From positions 1 to 64,000 of the forward strand of contig JAFSKR010000068.1 in NCBI GenBank assembly GCA_017448825.1: a DNA stretch of 64,000 bases, in the 5' to 3' direction. The stretch is from Bacteroidaceae bacterium (lineage in GTDB: Bacteria > Bacteroidota > Bacteroidia > Bacteroidales > Bacteroidaceae). Below the pieces are notes generated by a model that did no database searches, had not been told where the DNA came from, and saw only the letters and a program-made list of their open reading frames with translations. The first letter of the stretch is position 1. Every line of letters begins with the position of its first letter. Both the position numbers and the translations under genes were made by a program. Below are positions 27,163-35,971 of the stretch, one piece after another.

Positions 27163-29409
27163 ATGGATGTACCAATGAATGATGTAACACTTGAAGAACA
27201 GATGGTGAACGATGCGTTTCAGCACCTGATAGACTCTTATCTTGCTAGTAAACACCGTAAGAAAGTTGACATCATAACCAAGGCATTTAACTTTGCGAAA
27301 CATGCCCATAAGGGGGTACGTCGTCTTTCTGGTGAGCCTTACATCATGCACCCCATTGCAGTGGCTCAAATTGTTTGTTCAGAGATAGGATTAGGTTCTA
27401 CGTCTATTTGTTCTGCTCTGCTGCACGATGTGGTTGAAGATACCGACTATACTGTTGAGGATATCGAGAACATGTTCGGTGCCAAAATTGCACAAATTGT
27501 TGATGGACTGACCAAAATTTCTGGTGGTATCTTTGGTGACCATGCGTCAGCACAGGCTGAGAATTTCAAGAAACTTCTGCTCACCATGAGTGATGATATT
27601 CGAGTTATCCTCATCAAAATAGCAGACCGTTTGCACAATATGCGTACGTTGGGCAGTCAAGCTGTCAATAAACAGTACAAAATTGCTGGTGAGACACTGT
27701 ACATCTATGCCCCATTGGCCAATCGTTTGGGACTGAATTCCATCAAGACTGAACTCGAAGACTTGAGTTTCAAGTTTGAACATCCCGAAGAGTATGCCAG
27801 TATCGAATCAAAATTGAGAGCTACTCAGGCAGAGCGTGATTCTGTATTTGACGAATTTGCAGCTCCCATCCGTGCCCAACTTGACAAATTAGGGTTGAAC
27901 TATGAGATTAAGCAACGTGTTAAGTCGCCTTATTCTATATGGCACAAGATGCAAGCCAAGCATATTCCTTTTGAGGAGATATATGATATCCTTGCCGTAC
28001 GCATCATTTTCGACCCGATAGATATTGATACAGAGCTGAACGACTGCTTTGATATCTATGTCAAGTTGTGCAAAATATACACATCCCATCCCGACCGCAC
28101 TCGCGATTGGGTCAGTCATCCTAAAGCTAACGGTTATCAGGCACTTCACGTCACTCTCATGTCCAAGCAGGGCGAGTGGATTGAGGTACAAATTCGTTCT
28201 CGTCGTATGGATGATATTGCCGAGAAAGGCTTCGCTGCCCATTGGAAATACAAAGATGGCGAAAAAAATGAGACGGCTGCAGAGCAGGAACTTGACAAGT
28301 GGCTTGCCACCATTAAGGAAATCCTTGACGACCCACAACCCGATGCGATGGATTTCCTTGACACCATCAAACTTAATCTTTTTGCGTCTGAGATATTTGT
28401 CTTCACGCCCAAAGGTGAGATTCGTACCATGCCAGCAGGCAGCACGACGCTCGACTTTGCTTTTAGCATTCATACCTTTGTCGGCAGTCACTGCATTGGT
28501 GCTAAGGTCAATCATAAGTTAGTCCCCATTAACTACAAACTTCAGAGTGGTGACCAAGTGGAGATTTTGACATCCAAGTCTGTTCGCCCCACTCGCGAAT
28601 GGCTTGCCATTGTCACGACCGCCAAAGCCACTACGAAAATTCTCTCTATTCTCCGTAAAGAAGAACGAGAAGCACGCAAAAGTGGTGAAGCGATGTTTGA
28701 TGAGTTCCTGAAAGCCCATGACATCGAGAAGAACACCCTTGTCATTGACAAGCTCTGCAAACTTCACGACTATGCTAAGCCAGATGCATTTTATGTGGCC
28801 ATTGCGGAGGGAAAGGTCATCCTTTCCACAAATGACATCGATGCCTTGAAAGAGAAGGATGAATCAGTCGGTGGATGGAAGAAACTTTTTGCCTTTGGTA
28901 AGAAAACGAATAAGCAGGCGAAGAAGAAGGACAAGGAAATGGTGGGTCCCGATTTCGATAAGAAGAAGATTCTTTCACTTACCGAAGACTCTATCCAGAC
29001 CAAGTACACGTTATGTGAATGCTGTAAACCTATTCCTGGTGACTCTGTGATGGGCTATATTGACGATGATAAACACATCGTGATTCACAAACTTCAGTGT
29101 CCTAATGCCGAAAAGTTAAAGGCCAATCATGGTAACCGTGTGTTGGGTGCCAAGTGGACGATGAGTCGTCTAATTCTCTTCCCTGTTTCCATTCAGGTGA
29201 AAGGTTTCGACAAACTTGGTCTTCTTCATGAAATGACACAGGTCATCTCCCAACTGCATGGTGTCAACATCCGTAAACTTTCAGTGGAGTGCGAAGGGGG
29301 CATCTTTGAGTGTAGCATTCAGATGTATGTTCACGACACCCGTGAAGTGGATGAAATCATTAAGAGTCTTCGCGACATCAAAGACGTAAAAGAAGCCTCG
29401 CGTATTTAG
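27163..29409 (+). CDS. Bifunctional (p)ppGpp synthetase/hydrolase
   Basis: A 748-aa RelA/SpoT homologue that makes and degrades the stringent alarmone (p)ppGpp. The hydrolase HD domain is intact: H63 in MHPIAVA, H88-D89 in LLHDVVEDT and a later ADRLHNMRT. The synthetase region shows RVKSPYSIWHKM, YDILAVRIIFD and HPKANGYQALHV. TGS (IFVFTPKGEIRTMPAGST) and a C-terminal ACT domain complete the regulatory half. The intact HD residues argue for a bifunctional Rel/SpoT rather than a pure RelA. An ATG at 27175 is an alternative start. A strong terminator follows. Confidence 0.95.
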   Translation: MDVPMNDVTLEEQMVNDAFQHLIDSYLASKHRKKVDIITKAFNFAKHAHKGVRRLSGEPYIMHPIAVAQIVCSEIGLGSTSICSALLHDVVEDTDYTVEDIENMFGAKIAQIVDGLTKISGGIFGDHASAQAENFKKLLLTMSDDIRVILIKIADRLHNMRTLGSQAVNKQYKIAGETLYIYAPLANRLGLNSIKTELEDLSFKFEHPEEYASIESKLRATQAERDSVFDEFAAPIRAQLDKLGLNYEIKQRVKSPYSIWHKMQAKHIPFEEIYDILAVRIIFDPIDIDTELNDCFDIYVKLCKIYTSHPDRTRDWVSHPKANGYQALHVTLMSKQGEWIEVQIRSRRMDDIAEKGFAAHWKYKDGEKNETAAEQELDKWLATIKEILDDPQPDAMDFLDTIKLNLFASEIFVFTPKGEIRTMPAGSTTLDFAFSIHTFVGSHCIGAKVNHKLVPINYKLQSGDQVEILTSKSVRPTREWLAIVTTAKATTKILSILRKEEREARKSGEAMFDEFLKAHDIEKNTLVIDKLCKLHDYAKPDAFYVAIAEGKVILSTNDIDALKEKDESVGGWKKLFAFGKKTNKQAKKKDKEMVGPDFDKKKILSLTEDSIQTKYTLCECCKPIPGDSVMGYIDDDKHIVIHKLQCPNAEKLKANHGNRVLGAKWTMSRLILFPVSIQVKGFDKLGLLHEMTQVISQLHGVNIRKLSVECEGGIFECSIQMYVHDTREVDEIIKSLRDIKDVKEASRI

Positions 29410-29452
29410 TCTTGTCAATATTCTCTTCATGGTCATTATTGGACACCTGTAT

Positions 29453-29491
29453 AAAGAAAGTCTCCCTTTGCAATGAGGGGAGACTTTCTTT
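29453..29491. terminator. Bidirectional terminator after rel
   Basis: AAAGAAAGTCTCCC (29453-29466) pairs perfectly with GGGAGACTTTCTTT (29478-29491). A-tract and T-tract flanks make it work in both directions. It separates rel from the convergent MerR gene. Confidence 0.85.
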
Positions 29492-29563
29492 TATGATATC
29501 CATTGATGTGCTTGCATCAATTTCTTTCAGATTTCATTGTGCTCTTGTCAATATGATAATTCT

Positions 29564-29914
29564 CTACACCAATCCATTCAAATTTCTGCCAATGTCTTGC
29601 AGGTCAGATCGGATGGCACGCAGGCGTTCGATGACCTCCACTTGGCGATTCACGCCTCCGCTTTTGTCACGCTTTATCATATCACGAGCCCCTTGCAGTG
29701 TCATTCCACGTTCTTTCACAAGGTGATGAACCAGACGAACCTGTTCAAGGTCTGTTTTCGTATATTGTCGAATGCCTCGTCCTGCTTTTTGTGGTTTGAT
29801 GTTTGGGAATTCTTTTTCCCAGTACCGCAATAAGGTTTCCGTTACATTGAACATTTGTGCTACCTCGCTAATGCTATAGTACATTTTGAGGTCTTTGTTA
29901 CGGTTGAGTGCCAT
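29564..29914 (-). CDS. MerR-family transcriptional regulator
   Basis: A 116-aa DNA-binding protein. The MerR helix-turn-helix occupies residues ~12-80: YYSISEVAQMFNVTETLLRY, then the wing RGIRQYTKTDLEQV. No Cys-rich or effector domain follows, only a short helical C-terminus. Its ligand, if any, is unknown. The ATG lies 4 nt after the pepD stop, so it is probably the last gene of the flippase-pepD-merR transcript. Small MerR proteins of this size are widespread in Bacteroidetes, and their targets are mostly uncharacterised. Confidence 0.88.
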   Translation of the reverse strand: MALNRNKDLKMYYSISEVAQMFNVTETLLRYWEKEFPNIKPQKAGRGIRQYTKTDLEQVRLVHHLVKERGMTLQGARDMIKRDKSGGVNRQVEVIERLRAIRSDLQDIGRNLNGLV

Positions 29915-29918
29915 AGTG

Positions 29919-31382
29919 CTACTTCTTTGGGATATTCTTCAAAATTTCAAGTGTGAAGTCATAGAATTTCTGTACAGAAGGGATGTGACATGCCTCACTG
30001 GGAGTGTGAGGGCTGACAAGCGTTGGACCGTAACTTGCCATATCCATGTCGGGATAGTTGACTCCAATGATGCCACATTCCAAACCTGCATGACACGCAC
30101 CAACGACAGGTCTCTTGCCGAACATTTTCTCGTAGATGTCGGACATGGAAGCAACCAATGCGCTCTTTGGATTAGGTTGCCAACCGCTATAACCACCCTC
30201 CAATGACACCTTCATGCCAGCCATTGAGAAACACCCGACAAGTCCATTGCAAAGGTAGAGTTTCATGCTGTCTTGCGATGAACGGGCGAGGCAAATGATT
30301 TCAGCTTTTCCGTCAGCCACGTTGATGATAGCCAAATTGCTGGATGTCTCTACCAAATCAGGCATCGAAGGAGTGTAACGCAACACGCCGTCGTGAGCAG
30401 CCATCATGGCATTGATGATATTCTCCTGCACTTCTTCTGGTACCGCCTTTGTGGGGGCTGGGGTAGGGGTGACTGTCAGTTGGAAACCGTTTGTTTCAAT
30501 GTCCTTATATTCTTCTATGAATGTTGTCTTACACTTTTCAATCAATTTTAGGAACGCCTCATTTTGTGCCTTAGGCACCAGTACAGTCGCTTCACATTCG
30601 CGTGGAATGGCATTACGCATATTGCCGCCATGCCAACTGCACAACCACGCCATCTTTGTGTTTACAGTAGCAAAGAGAATGCGTGCCATGAGTTTGTTCG
30701 CATTGGCGCGTCCTTTGAAAATCTCGATGCCCGAGTGACCACCCAGCAGTCCTTTGATGGCAATGTTGTAGCACAGCATATTCTCTGCTTCCACGTTGAT
30801 TTCCTGATACTCCATGCTGCACACCACATCCATGCCACCAGCGCAACCAATGGTGATTTCGCCTTCCGTCTCCGAGTCCAGATTTAACAGATATTTGCCA
30901 GTCAGTTGCCCTGCTTGCAGATTGAACGCACCCTCCATGCCTGTTTCCTCGTCACGTGTGATGAGCACTTCAATTGGACCATGAGGAATACTGTCATCCT
31001 CCAGTATTGCCATTGCTGCTGCTACCCCCATACCATCATCGGCACCTAATGTCGTGTCACGTGCAGTGACCCATTCTCCATTGATATATACGTCCAATGG
31101 GTCAGTCTCGAAGTTGTGCTTGCAATCTTTCGTCTTCTGTGGCACCATGTCCATATGTGCTTGTAGCACAGCGGTCTCTCGGTCTTCATAACCAGAAGTT
31201 GCTCCTTTCTTCATAATGACGTTGCCAGCCTCGTCAATGTATGCTTCTGCACCGTTTTTCTTGGCAAAATCAACTAAAAAGGCTGCCACTTTCTCGGTAT
31301 GCCCCGATGGACGTGGTATTTGTGTCAATGCATAGAAATTTCTCCATACTCCTTGGGGAGCCAGTTCTTCAATTGGATTCAT
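29919..31382 (-). CDS. pepD: Aminoacyl-histidine dipeptidase (PepD)
   Basis: A 487-aa M20-family cytosolic metallopeptidase releasing the N-terminal residue from Xaa-His dipeptides. Zinc ligands and catalytic residues are visible: LQAHMDMVP (His near 95), TLGADDGMGVAAA (bridging Asp near 135), DEETGMEGA (catalytic Glu and ligand near 165) and a later His near the C-terminus. No signal peptide is seen. Length is normal. It starts 52 nt after the flippase-like gene and is followed at 4 nt by a MerR gene. Confidence 0.93.
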   Translation of the reverse strand: MNPIEELAPQGVWRNFYALTQIPRPSGHTEKVAAFLVDFAKKNGAEAYIDEAGNVIMKKGATSGYEDRETAVLQAHMDMVPQKTKDCKHNFETDPLDVYINGEWVTARDTTLGADDGMGVAAAMAILEDDSIPHGPIEVLITRDEETGMEGAFNLQAGQLTGKYLLNLDSETEGEITIGCAGGMDVVCSMEYQEINVEAENMLCYNIAIKGLLGGHSGIEIFKGRANANKLMARILFATVNTKMAWLCSWHGGNMRNAIPRECEATVLVPKAQNEAFLKLIEKCKTTFIEEYKDIETNGFQLTVTPTPAPTKAVPEEVQENIINAMMAAHDGVLRYTPSMPDLVETSSNLAIINVADGKAEIICLARSSQDSMKLYLCNGLVGCFSMAGMKVSLEGGYSGWQPNPKSALVASMSDIYEKMFGKRPVVGACHAGLECGIIGVNYPDMDMASYGPTLVSPHTPSEACHIPSVQKFYDFTLEILKNIPKK

Positions 31383-31434
31383 AGTGATAGAGTTTTTTTG
31401 AGTGATGATGTATATTTTTATTGTATCTTCTTTG

Positions 31435-32448
31435 TTATGCGATTCCCGATGTGGGAGAGGACGGTATCGTTTTTCTGAATCCTAACACCACCATTGAGTA
31501 AATACCTAATAAGGGCACCAGTGCTGTTTGGATGGTGTGTACAATCAATACAAACGTTACCGCATTGGTGTCTGCCACTCCATAGAGAATCAAGATGGTC
31601 TTCACTGCAAAGTGCCAAGGCCCTGCCCCGTTAGGGGTGGGAACAATCACCGAGATGCTTCCGACGATGAAACTTACAATGGCTATCGTGAATCCCAATC
31701 CCTCTGTAAAATCGAAGCATTTGAAGGTAATCCAATAATGTAGGAAATAACTTCCCCAGATAGCCAGAGTGTAGAAAGCGAACAGCGGTTTGTTCTTCAC
31801 GCCACTCAGTGAAAGGATGCCCTCGTTCACCTTCTCAACCATCTCTTTCAACTTGTTCATGAAGGTGAACCGCTTCATCGCCACCCATAAAAATGCAAGG
31901 GTGATGACGAGACAGAGTACCGTGACGATATATCCTGTCGTAGTGAACCCTCTCAGAATGTCTATGAGGTTTGTGCCTGTTTTGGTGAAAAACGAGTCAA
32001 AAACCGTTAGTTGCGATACAATCACCCCCACTGTGATACCCAGAATGAGTAGTGAGTCGATTGCCCTTTCCGTCACTACTGTGCCCAGTGCTTTCAGGAA
32101 GGAAACTCCGTCATATTTTGCCAGCACGCCACATCGGCTCAACTCTCCGCTGCGTGGAATGATGAGGCTTGAAGCATAAGAGATAAATACCGCATGGATG
32201 CAATCCATCGTACGTGGATGTTCCCCCATCGGTTTGAGTGTCTGCTTCCATCGGATGCCGCGAAACAGTTGTGCCGTCACGCCAAACACCAGCGAGAAGA
32301 GCATCCATCCCCAATTCATCTCATGCAGCACCGTCGCCTCCATTGCCTCGAAGTCTGTGTCGCGGTACATCCACCACAAGATTCCACCTCCCAACACAAA
32401 AGGTAGCGCGATATTGAGAGCCTTTTTCAGCGTTTTATTGTAAGTCAT
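31435..32448 (-). CDS. Lysylphosphatidylglycerol synthase TM-like flippase
   Basis: A 337-aa polytopic membrane protein of the LPG_synthase_TM/UPF0104 (AglD-like) family, with seven to eight hydrophobic segments. The family pattern includes FRGIRWKQTLKP, ISYASSLIIPRSGELSRCGV and a late PTPNGAGPWHFAV loop. Some family members flip lipids or transfer amino acids, but here the function is unknown. A longer ORF reaches 32601. I chose the ATG at 32448 because a good minus-strand promoter (-7 at 32474-32481) lies between the two starts and the extra 51 residues look unlike protein. Confidence 0.82.
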   Translation of the reverse strand: MTYNKTLKKALNIALPFVLGGGILWWMYRDTDFEAMEATVLHEMNWGWMLFSLVFGVTAQLFRGIRWKQTLKPMGEHPRTMDCIHAVFISYASSLIIPRSGELSRCGVLAKYDGVSFLKALGTVVTERAIDSLLILGITVGVIVSQLTVFDSFFTKTGTNLIDILRGFTTTGYIVTVLCLVITLAFLWVAMKRFTFMNKLKEMVEKVNEGILSLSGVKNKPLFAFYTLAIWGSYFLHYWITFKCFDFTEGLGFTIAIVSFIVGSISVIVPTPNGAGPWHFAVKTILILYGVADTNAVTFVLIVHTIQTALVPLLGIYSMVVLGFRKTIPSSPTSGIA

Positions 32449-32468
32449 CAAAAAAAGCATTAACTTTG
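32438..32468 (+). promoter_or_regulatory. Promoter of rsmA
   Basis: TTG at 32438-32440, a 20-nt spacer and TAACTTTG at 32461-32468 on the plus strand. It overlaps the start of the minus-strand flippase-like gene and abuts that gene's own promoter. Leader to rsmA about 125 nt. Confidence 0.5.
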
Positions 32469-32473
32469 CAGTG

Positions 32474-32505
32474 CAAAGATAATGAAAACCAAGGGCAGAA
32501 CAAAA
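32474..32505 (-). promoter_or_regulatory. Promoter of flippase-like gene
   Basis: On the minus strand TTTG (complement of 32501-32504), a 19-nt spacer and TATCTTTG (complement of 32474-32481). Transcription would begin near 32467, about 20 nt before the ATG at 32448. Confidence 0.65.
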
Positions 32506-32599
32506 TAAATGGTTGATTTTTTGTGCCGAGGTGCCTCTTGTCTGATGCAAAGAGACAAAAAGAATCACGATTATCCATCCTAATGACACCTGATTTTTC

Positions 32600-33379
32600 A
32601 TGAAAAGTGTAAAGCCAAAGAAATTCTTGGGTCAGCATTTCTTGACAGACCTAAGTGTGGCGCGTCGCATTGCCGACACTGTCGACGCCTGCCCTGACCT
32701 GCCTGTGCTGGAAGTTGGACCTGGCATGGGTGTATTGACACAATATCTTTTGCCGAAAGAGCGAGAGTTGAAGGTGGTTGAGATAGATTTTGATTCGGTG
32801 CCCTATCTGCATGAGCATTTCCCCCAATTAGGTGACAACATTATTGAGGGAGACTTTCTTCAGATGAATCTGCATGAGGTGTTTGGTGGCCGTTCATTTG
32901 TGCTGACAGGCAACTATCCTTACAATATCTCCTCCCAGATTTTTTTCAAGATGGTGGAGAATAGAGACTTGATACCTTGTTGTACGGGTATGATTCAAAA
33001 GGAGGTTGCTGAACGAATGGCTGCTTCTCCAGGTAGCAAGACCTACGGTGTGCTGAGTGTGCTCATTCAGGCATGGTACGATGTTGAGTATCTTTTCACT
33101 GTCAGCGAGACAGTTTTCAATCCTCCTCCCAAAGTGAAGAGTGCCGTCATCCGCCTAACCCGCAATGGCAAGACCAATCTTGGGTGCGATGAACAACTGT
33201 TCCGTCGTATTGTCAAGACAGTCTTCACCATGCGGCGAAAGATGATGCGTAACGGTATGAAACAGATATTGGGCAAGGATTCCCCGATGCTATCCGACTC
33301 CATCTTCACGAAACGTCCAGAACAACTTTCCATCTCCGATTTCATCGACTTGACTAATCGGGTGGCAGCAGTGCTGTGA
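32600..33379 (+). CDS. rsmA: 16S rRNA adenine dimethyltransferase RsmA (KsgA)
   Basis: A 259-aa SAM-dependent enzyme that dimethylates two adjacent adenines in the 3' hairpin of 16S rRNA, a late checkpoint of 30S assembly. N-terminal KPKKFLGQHFL is the family opening. EVGPGMGVLT (about residues 38-47) is the SAM motif I. The catalytic motif IV reads GNYPYNIS near 105, with Tyr in place of the commoner Leu. The C-terminal RRKMMRNGMKQ part contacts rRNA. It converges on the minus-strand surE-lpxB group. Confidence 0.96.
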   Translation: MKSVKPKKFLGQHFLTDLSVARRIADTVDACPDLPVLEVGPGMGVLTQYLLPKERELKVVEIDFDSVPYLHEHFPQLGDNIIEGDFLQMNLHEVFGGRSFVLTGNYPYNISSQIFFKMVENRDLIPCCTGMIQKEVAERMAASPGSKTYGVLSVLIQAWYDVEYLFTVSETVFNPPPKVKSAVIRLTRNGKTNLGCDEQLFRRIVKTVFTMRRKMMRNGMKQILGKDSPMLSDSIFTKRPEQLSISDFIDLTNRVAAVL

Positions 33380-33406
33380 CGTACTTTCCCCTTGGATTTT
33401 TCCCTC

Positions 33407-33655
33407 TTATTCGCCCTTTACTTTCCCTTGCTCTATCAGTGCATCTTTTATTCGTCCGAGTAAGTTAATCTGTCCAGAAAAACTCGGATTATTATATTGA
33501 GTGCGTGCCACATGAAACAACTGTTTCAGCGCCAATGACAGGTTTTTGATATGGACACCTTGTCCTATGTCAATGTCCTGTTCACACTCATGAGTCTCGA
33601 ACCAATGGATAAGTTCTTCCGCCTCGTCCTTTGTATAGGTACGTTTGTAGTCCAT
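33407..33655 (-). CDS. Small protein of unknown function
   Basis: An 82-aa soluble, acidic, probably helical protein with no signal or membrane segment. The pattern (ELIHWFETHE near the start, a central GQGVHIKNL, then RIKDALIEQ) resembles small Bacteroidetes proteins of the DUF6965 type, but I am not certain. It begins one base after the lpxB stop and is the last gene of a surE-lpxB-orphan transcript. No terminator hairpin is visible between it and convergent rsmA. Confidence 0.65.
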   Translation of the reverse strand: MDYKRTYTKDEAEELIHWFETHECEQDIDIGQGVHIKNLSLALKQLFHVARTQYNNPSFSGQINLLGRIKDALIEQGKVKGE

Positions 33656-33656
33656 T

Positions 33657-34775
33657 TTACTTTCTGATTTTCAATAGTTCCACCATCTTTTGGGCAGCTT
33701 TTTTGCTGGCACCGCTGCCGCCCAGTGTGCGGTTCATCTCTTCGTAGTCGTCTAGCATCTGTTGTCTGCTCTTACCAGCTGGTAAGATATCACCCAAACA
33801 CCGGATAATATTCTCTTTTGTCATTCGGTCTGCCACCAGTTCTTGCACCATCTCTCTGTCAACAATCAGATTTACCAGCGAGATGTACTTCACCTTCAGC
33901 ACTTTGCTTTTCAGCCACGAGATGAATTTCCCCACAGGCGTGGCATAGCAGACCACTTGAGGTACACGAAGAATGCCTGTCTCCAGCGTGGCAGTGCCCG
34001 ATGTGACCAGTGCCGCCACCGATTCATTCAGTATCTGATACGTCTGTCCGAACCGCAGCTCCACCTCCAATCCTTTCGGAATATATTTCTTGTAATAAGC
34101 CTCATCGATGTTGGGTGCCCCAGCAATCACCAATTTGTATTCTTTGAATGTAGCGGCAGCTTCCAGCATCATTCCCAAATTATCCTTGATTTCCTGTCTC
34201 CTGCTTCCCGCGAGAATGGCTATTTGGGGCTTCTCGGGTTTCTCGGAGCTTCCTTCTTGCCTTTTCCAATCCTCCACAGCATCCACACAAGGATTACCCA
34301 CATAGTGAACGCTGTAGTTGCGTTCAGCAAACCACTCCACCTCAAAGGGAAGGATAGAGAACAAATCATCCACATCACGACGGATGTTCTTAATTCTGTA
34401 TTCTTTCCATGCCCATATTTTCGGACTGATGTAGTAGTAGACCTTGCAGATGCCTTTCTCATGCACAAATTTGGCAATGTCCAGATTGAAGCCAGGGTAA
34501 TCTACCAGTATCACCACGTCTGGTTGCCATTGGGCAATGTCAGCTTTACACCGTTTCATGTTTCGTAGGATGGTGGGCAGATGGAGTAGCACGGGGATGA
34601 ACCCCATGTAAGCCAGTTCTCGATAGTGCTTCACCATCGTGCCCCCCACGGCAGCCATCTTGTCACCGCCGTAGAAACGAAATTCGGCCTTAGGGTCTTC
34701 CTCCTTCAGTGCCGCCATCAGGTTCGACGCGTGGAGGTCGCCAGATGCCTCTCCCGCTATTAGGTAATACTTCAT
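33657..34775 (-). CDS. lpxB: Lipid-A-disaccharide synthase
   Basis: A 372-aa GT19 glycosyltransferase that joins lipid X and UDP-diacylglucosamine to make the lipid A disaccharide. The N-terminus YYLIAGEASGDLHASNLM is the family signature. VDYPGFNLDIAKF and YYISPKIWAWKEYRI follow. The C-terminal half has the nucleotide-sugar region AILAGSRRQEIKDN. It overlaps surE by four bases (ATGA), indicating translational coupling. Confidence 0.96.
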   Translation of the reverse strand: MKYYLIAGEASGDLHASNLMAALKEEDPKAEFRFYGGDKMAAVGGTMVKHYRELAYMGFIPVLLHLPTILRNMKRCKADIAQWQPDVVILVDYPGFNLDIAKFVHEKGICKVYYYISPKIWAWKEYRIKNIRRDVDDLFSILPFEVEWFAERNYSVHYVGNPCVDAVEDWKRQEGSSEKPEKPQIAILAGSRRQEIKDNLGMMLEAAATFKEYKLVIAGAPNIDEAYYKKYIPKGLEVELRFGQTYQILNESVAALVTSGTATLETGILRVPQVVCYATPVGKFISWLKSKVLKVKYISLVNLIVDREMVQELVADRMTKENIIRCLGDILPAGKSRQQMLDDYEEMNRTLGGSGASKKAAQKMVELLKIRK

Positions 34776-35548
34776 TCCAGACGCTTTTTTAGTTGCTCCA
34801 TCACCGCATACGCTGTCATGTCCAGTTGCAAAGGAGTCACCGCAGCATACCCATGTTCAAAAGCCCATGTGTCGCTTGCTTGGTCATTGCTGTCATGGGG
34901 GGCATAGTAGCCCGCAATCCAGTAATATTTTCCACCCCTCGGATGGTCTCTCTCCTGCCATTCCTCATGCCAGTCGCCCATACCCATCTTACAGATTCTC
35001 AAACCCTTCAACTCCTCCACGTCAGGCACATTCACGTTCAGACACACCTCTAAAGGCAGCCCCTCCTCCAGCGCCATCTGCACCAGTTTCTGCACGTAAC
35101 CCTTCATATAGCCGAAATCGGCATCTGCCGCCATCTTACCGCTCGAAAAGGCGATAGATGGCACATGCTTGATACATCCCTCCAAGGCAATCGACATCGT
35201 GCCCGAATAATGTGCATTCACCGCACAATTGTCGCCATGATTGATGCCGCCCAACACCAAGTCGGGGTGGCGGGGCAACAGTTTCTCAAATGCCATCTTC
35301 GTGCAGTCGTTCGGAGTGCCCGTGCATGCCCACACCGTCAGGCTTCCACGCGCAGCCGTTCCCTCCTCATACCTGATGAATCGGTTCATCACGGGGTCGT
35401 GGCTGCTGATGCTCATGCTCGCACCGCTTCTGCCCCCGTCGGGAGCCACCACAAACACGTCCCCAAACTCTCTGACCATCTCTGCCAACTGCTGGATGCC
35501 CCCCGCAGCATAGCCATCATCATTACTAATAAATATCAGTTTGTCCAT
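34772..35548 (-). CDS. surE: 5'/3'-nucleotidase SurE
   Basis: A 258-aa metal-dependent nucleotidase of the survival-protein SurE family, acting on nucleoside monophosphates. SNDDGYAAGGI (Asp-Asp metal site) lies near the N-terminus. VVAPDGGRSGAS and GGINHGDNCAVNAHYSGT carry the other conserved metal and substrate residues. On the minus strand TAAATTTG at 35571-35578 could be its -7 element; I see no clear partner upstream. First gene of the surE-lpxB-orphan transcript. Confidence 0.95.
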   Translation of the reverse strand: MDKLIFISNDDGYAAGGIQQLAEMVREFGDVFVVAPDGGRSGASMSISSHDPVMNRFIRYEEGTAARGSLTVWACTGTPNDCTKMAFEKLLPRHPDLVLGGINHGDNCAVNAHYSGTMSIALEGCIKHVPSIAFSSGKMAADADFGYMKGYVQKLVQMALEEGLPLEVCLNVNVPDVEELKGLRICKMGMGDWHEEWQERDHPRGGKYYWIAGYYAPHDSNDQASDTWAFEHGYAAVTPLQLDMTAYAVMEQLKKRLE

Positions 35549-35650
35549 TGTTACAATTCATTTTCAGGCACAAATTTACGCATTTCCTCTGGCTTTCCGT
35601 GCCTAAAAGAGGGAAAAAACAACTTTCACCGAAAAAAAAACTCAAAACCC

Positions 35651-35681
35651 TTTGCCAGTTTCCGAAAAAGCACTACCTTTG
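35651..35681 (+). promoter_or_regulatory. Promoter of tRNA-Gln
   Basis: TTTG at 35651-35654, a 19-nt spacer and TACCTTTG at 35674-35681, about 50 nt before the tRNA. The same arrangement as at tRNA-Pro. Confidence 0.65.
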
Positions 35682-35732
35682 CATCGCAATTCCGAAAGAG
35701 GGGTTCTCATTCGGGGGTTGCTGAATGAAAAT

Positions 35733-35807
35733 TGGGATATGGTGTAATTGGCAACACAACAGATTCTGGTCCTGTTATTCCTGGTTCGAGCCCGGGTATC
35801 CCAACCA
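35733..35807 (+). tRNA. tRNA-Gln (anticodon CTG)
   Basis: Acceptor TGGGATA/TATCCCA, T-arm CTGGTTCGAGCCCGG and encoded CCA. The anticodon arm is ACAGA-TTCTGGT-CCTGT, giving anticodon CTG. The last pair of the stem (31/39) is an A-C mismatch. The body matches the usual Bacteroidetes tRNA-Gln apart from this arm. Confidence 0.9.
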
Positions 35808-35845
35808 AAAGGAGCTACATCAACTGATGTGGCTCCTTTTCTTGT
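35807..35845 (+). terminator. Terminator of tRNA-Gln
   Basis: AAAAGGAGC (35807-35815) pairs with GCTCCTTTT (35832-35840), with an inner ACATCA/TGATGT stem. T-rich sequence follows. Confidence 0.8.
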
Positions 35846-35868
35846 ACCCTTCACCCACACTCCAAAAA

Positions 35869-35933
35869 TCGGACTGCTCCAGTCCGCCGTGCCGCACTGG
35901 AGCAGTCCGATGCGTCGGAGTGGAGCAGTCCGA
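35869..35933. repeat. Three copies of a 15-bp element
   Basis: TCGGACTGCTCCAGT (35869-35883) and its exact reverse complement (35896-35910) form a perfect 15-bp stem. A third partial copy (GGAGCAGTCCGA) lies at 35922-35933 in the second orientation. The layout, three palindromic copies beside a terminator, parallels 4451-4513. Confidence 0.65.
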
Positions 35934-35934
35934 A

Positions 35935-35969
35935 AGAGAGGTGCTGAAAGCGTCATTCAGCACCTCTCT
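35935..35969. terminator. Bidirectional terminator
   Basis: AGAGAGGTGCTGAA (35935-35948) pairs perfectly with TTCAGCACCTCTCT (35956-35969), with T-rich sequence on one side and A-rich on the other. It separates the tRNA from the convergent secreted-protein gene. Confidence 0.8.
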
Positions 35970-35971
35970 TT

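Noticed and set aside
31435..32601. The longer, 388-aa form of the flippase-like protein
   Set aside because: The extra N-terminus spans the gene's own promoter, and the ATG at 32448 gives the normal start.
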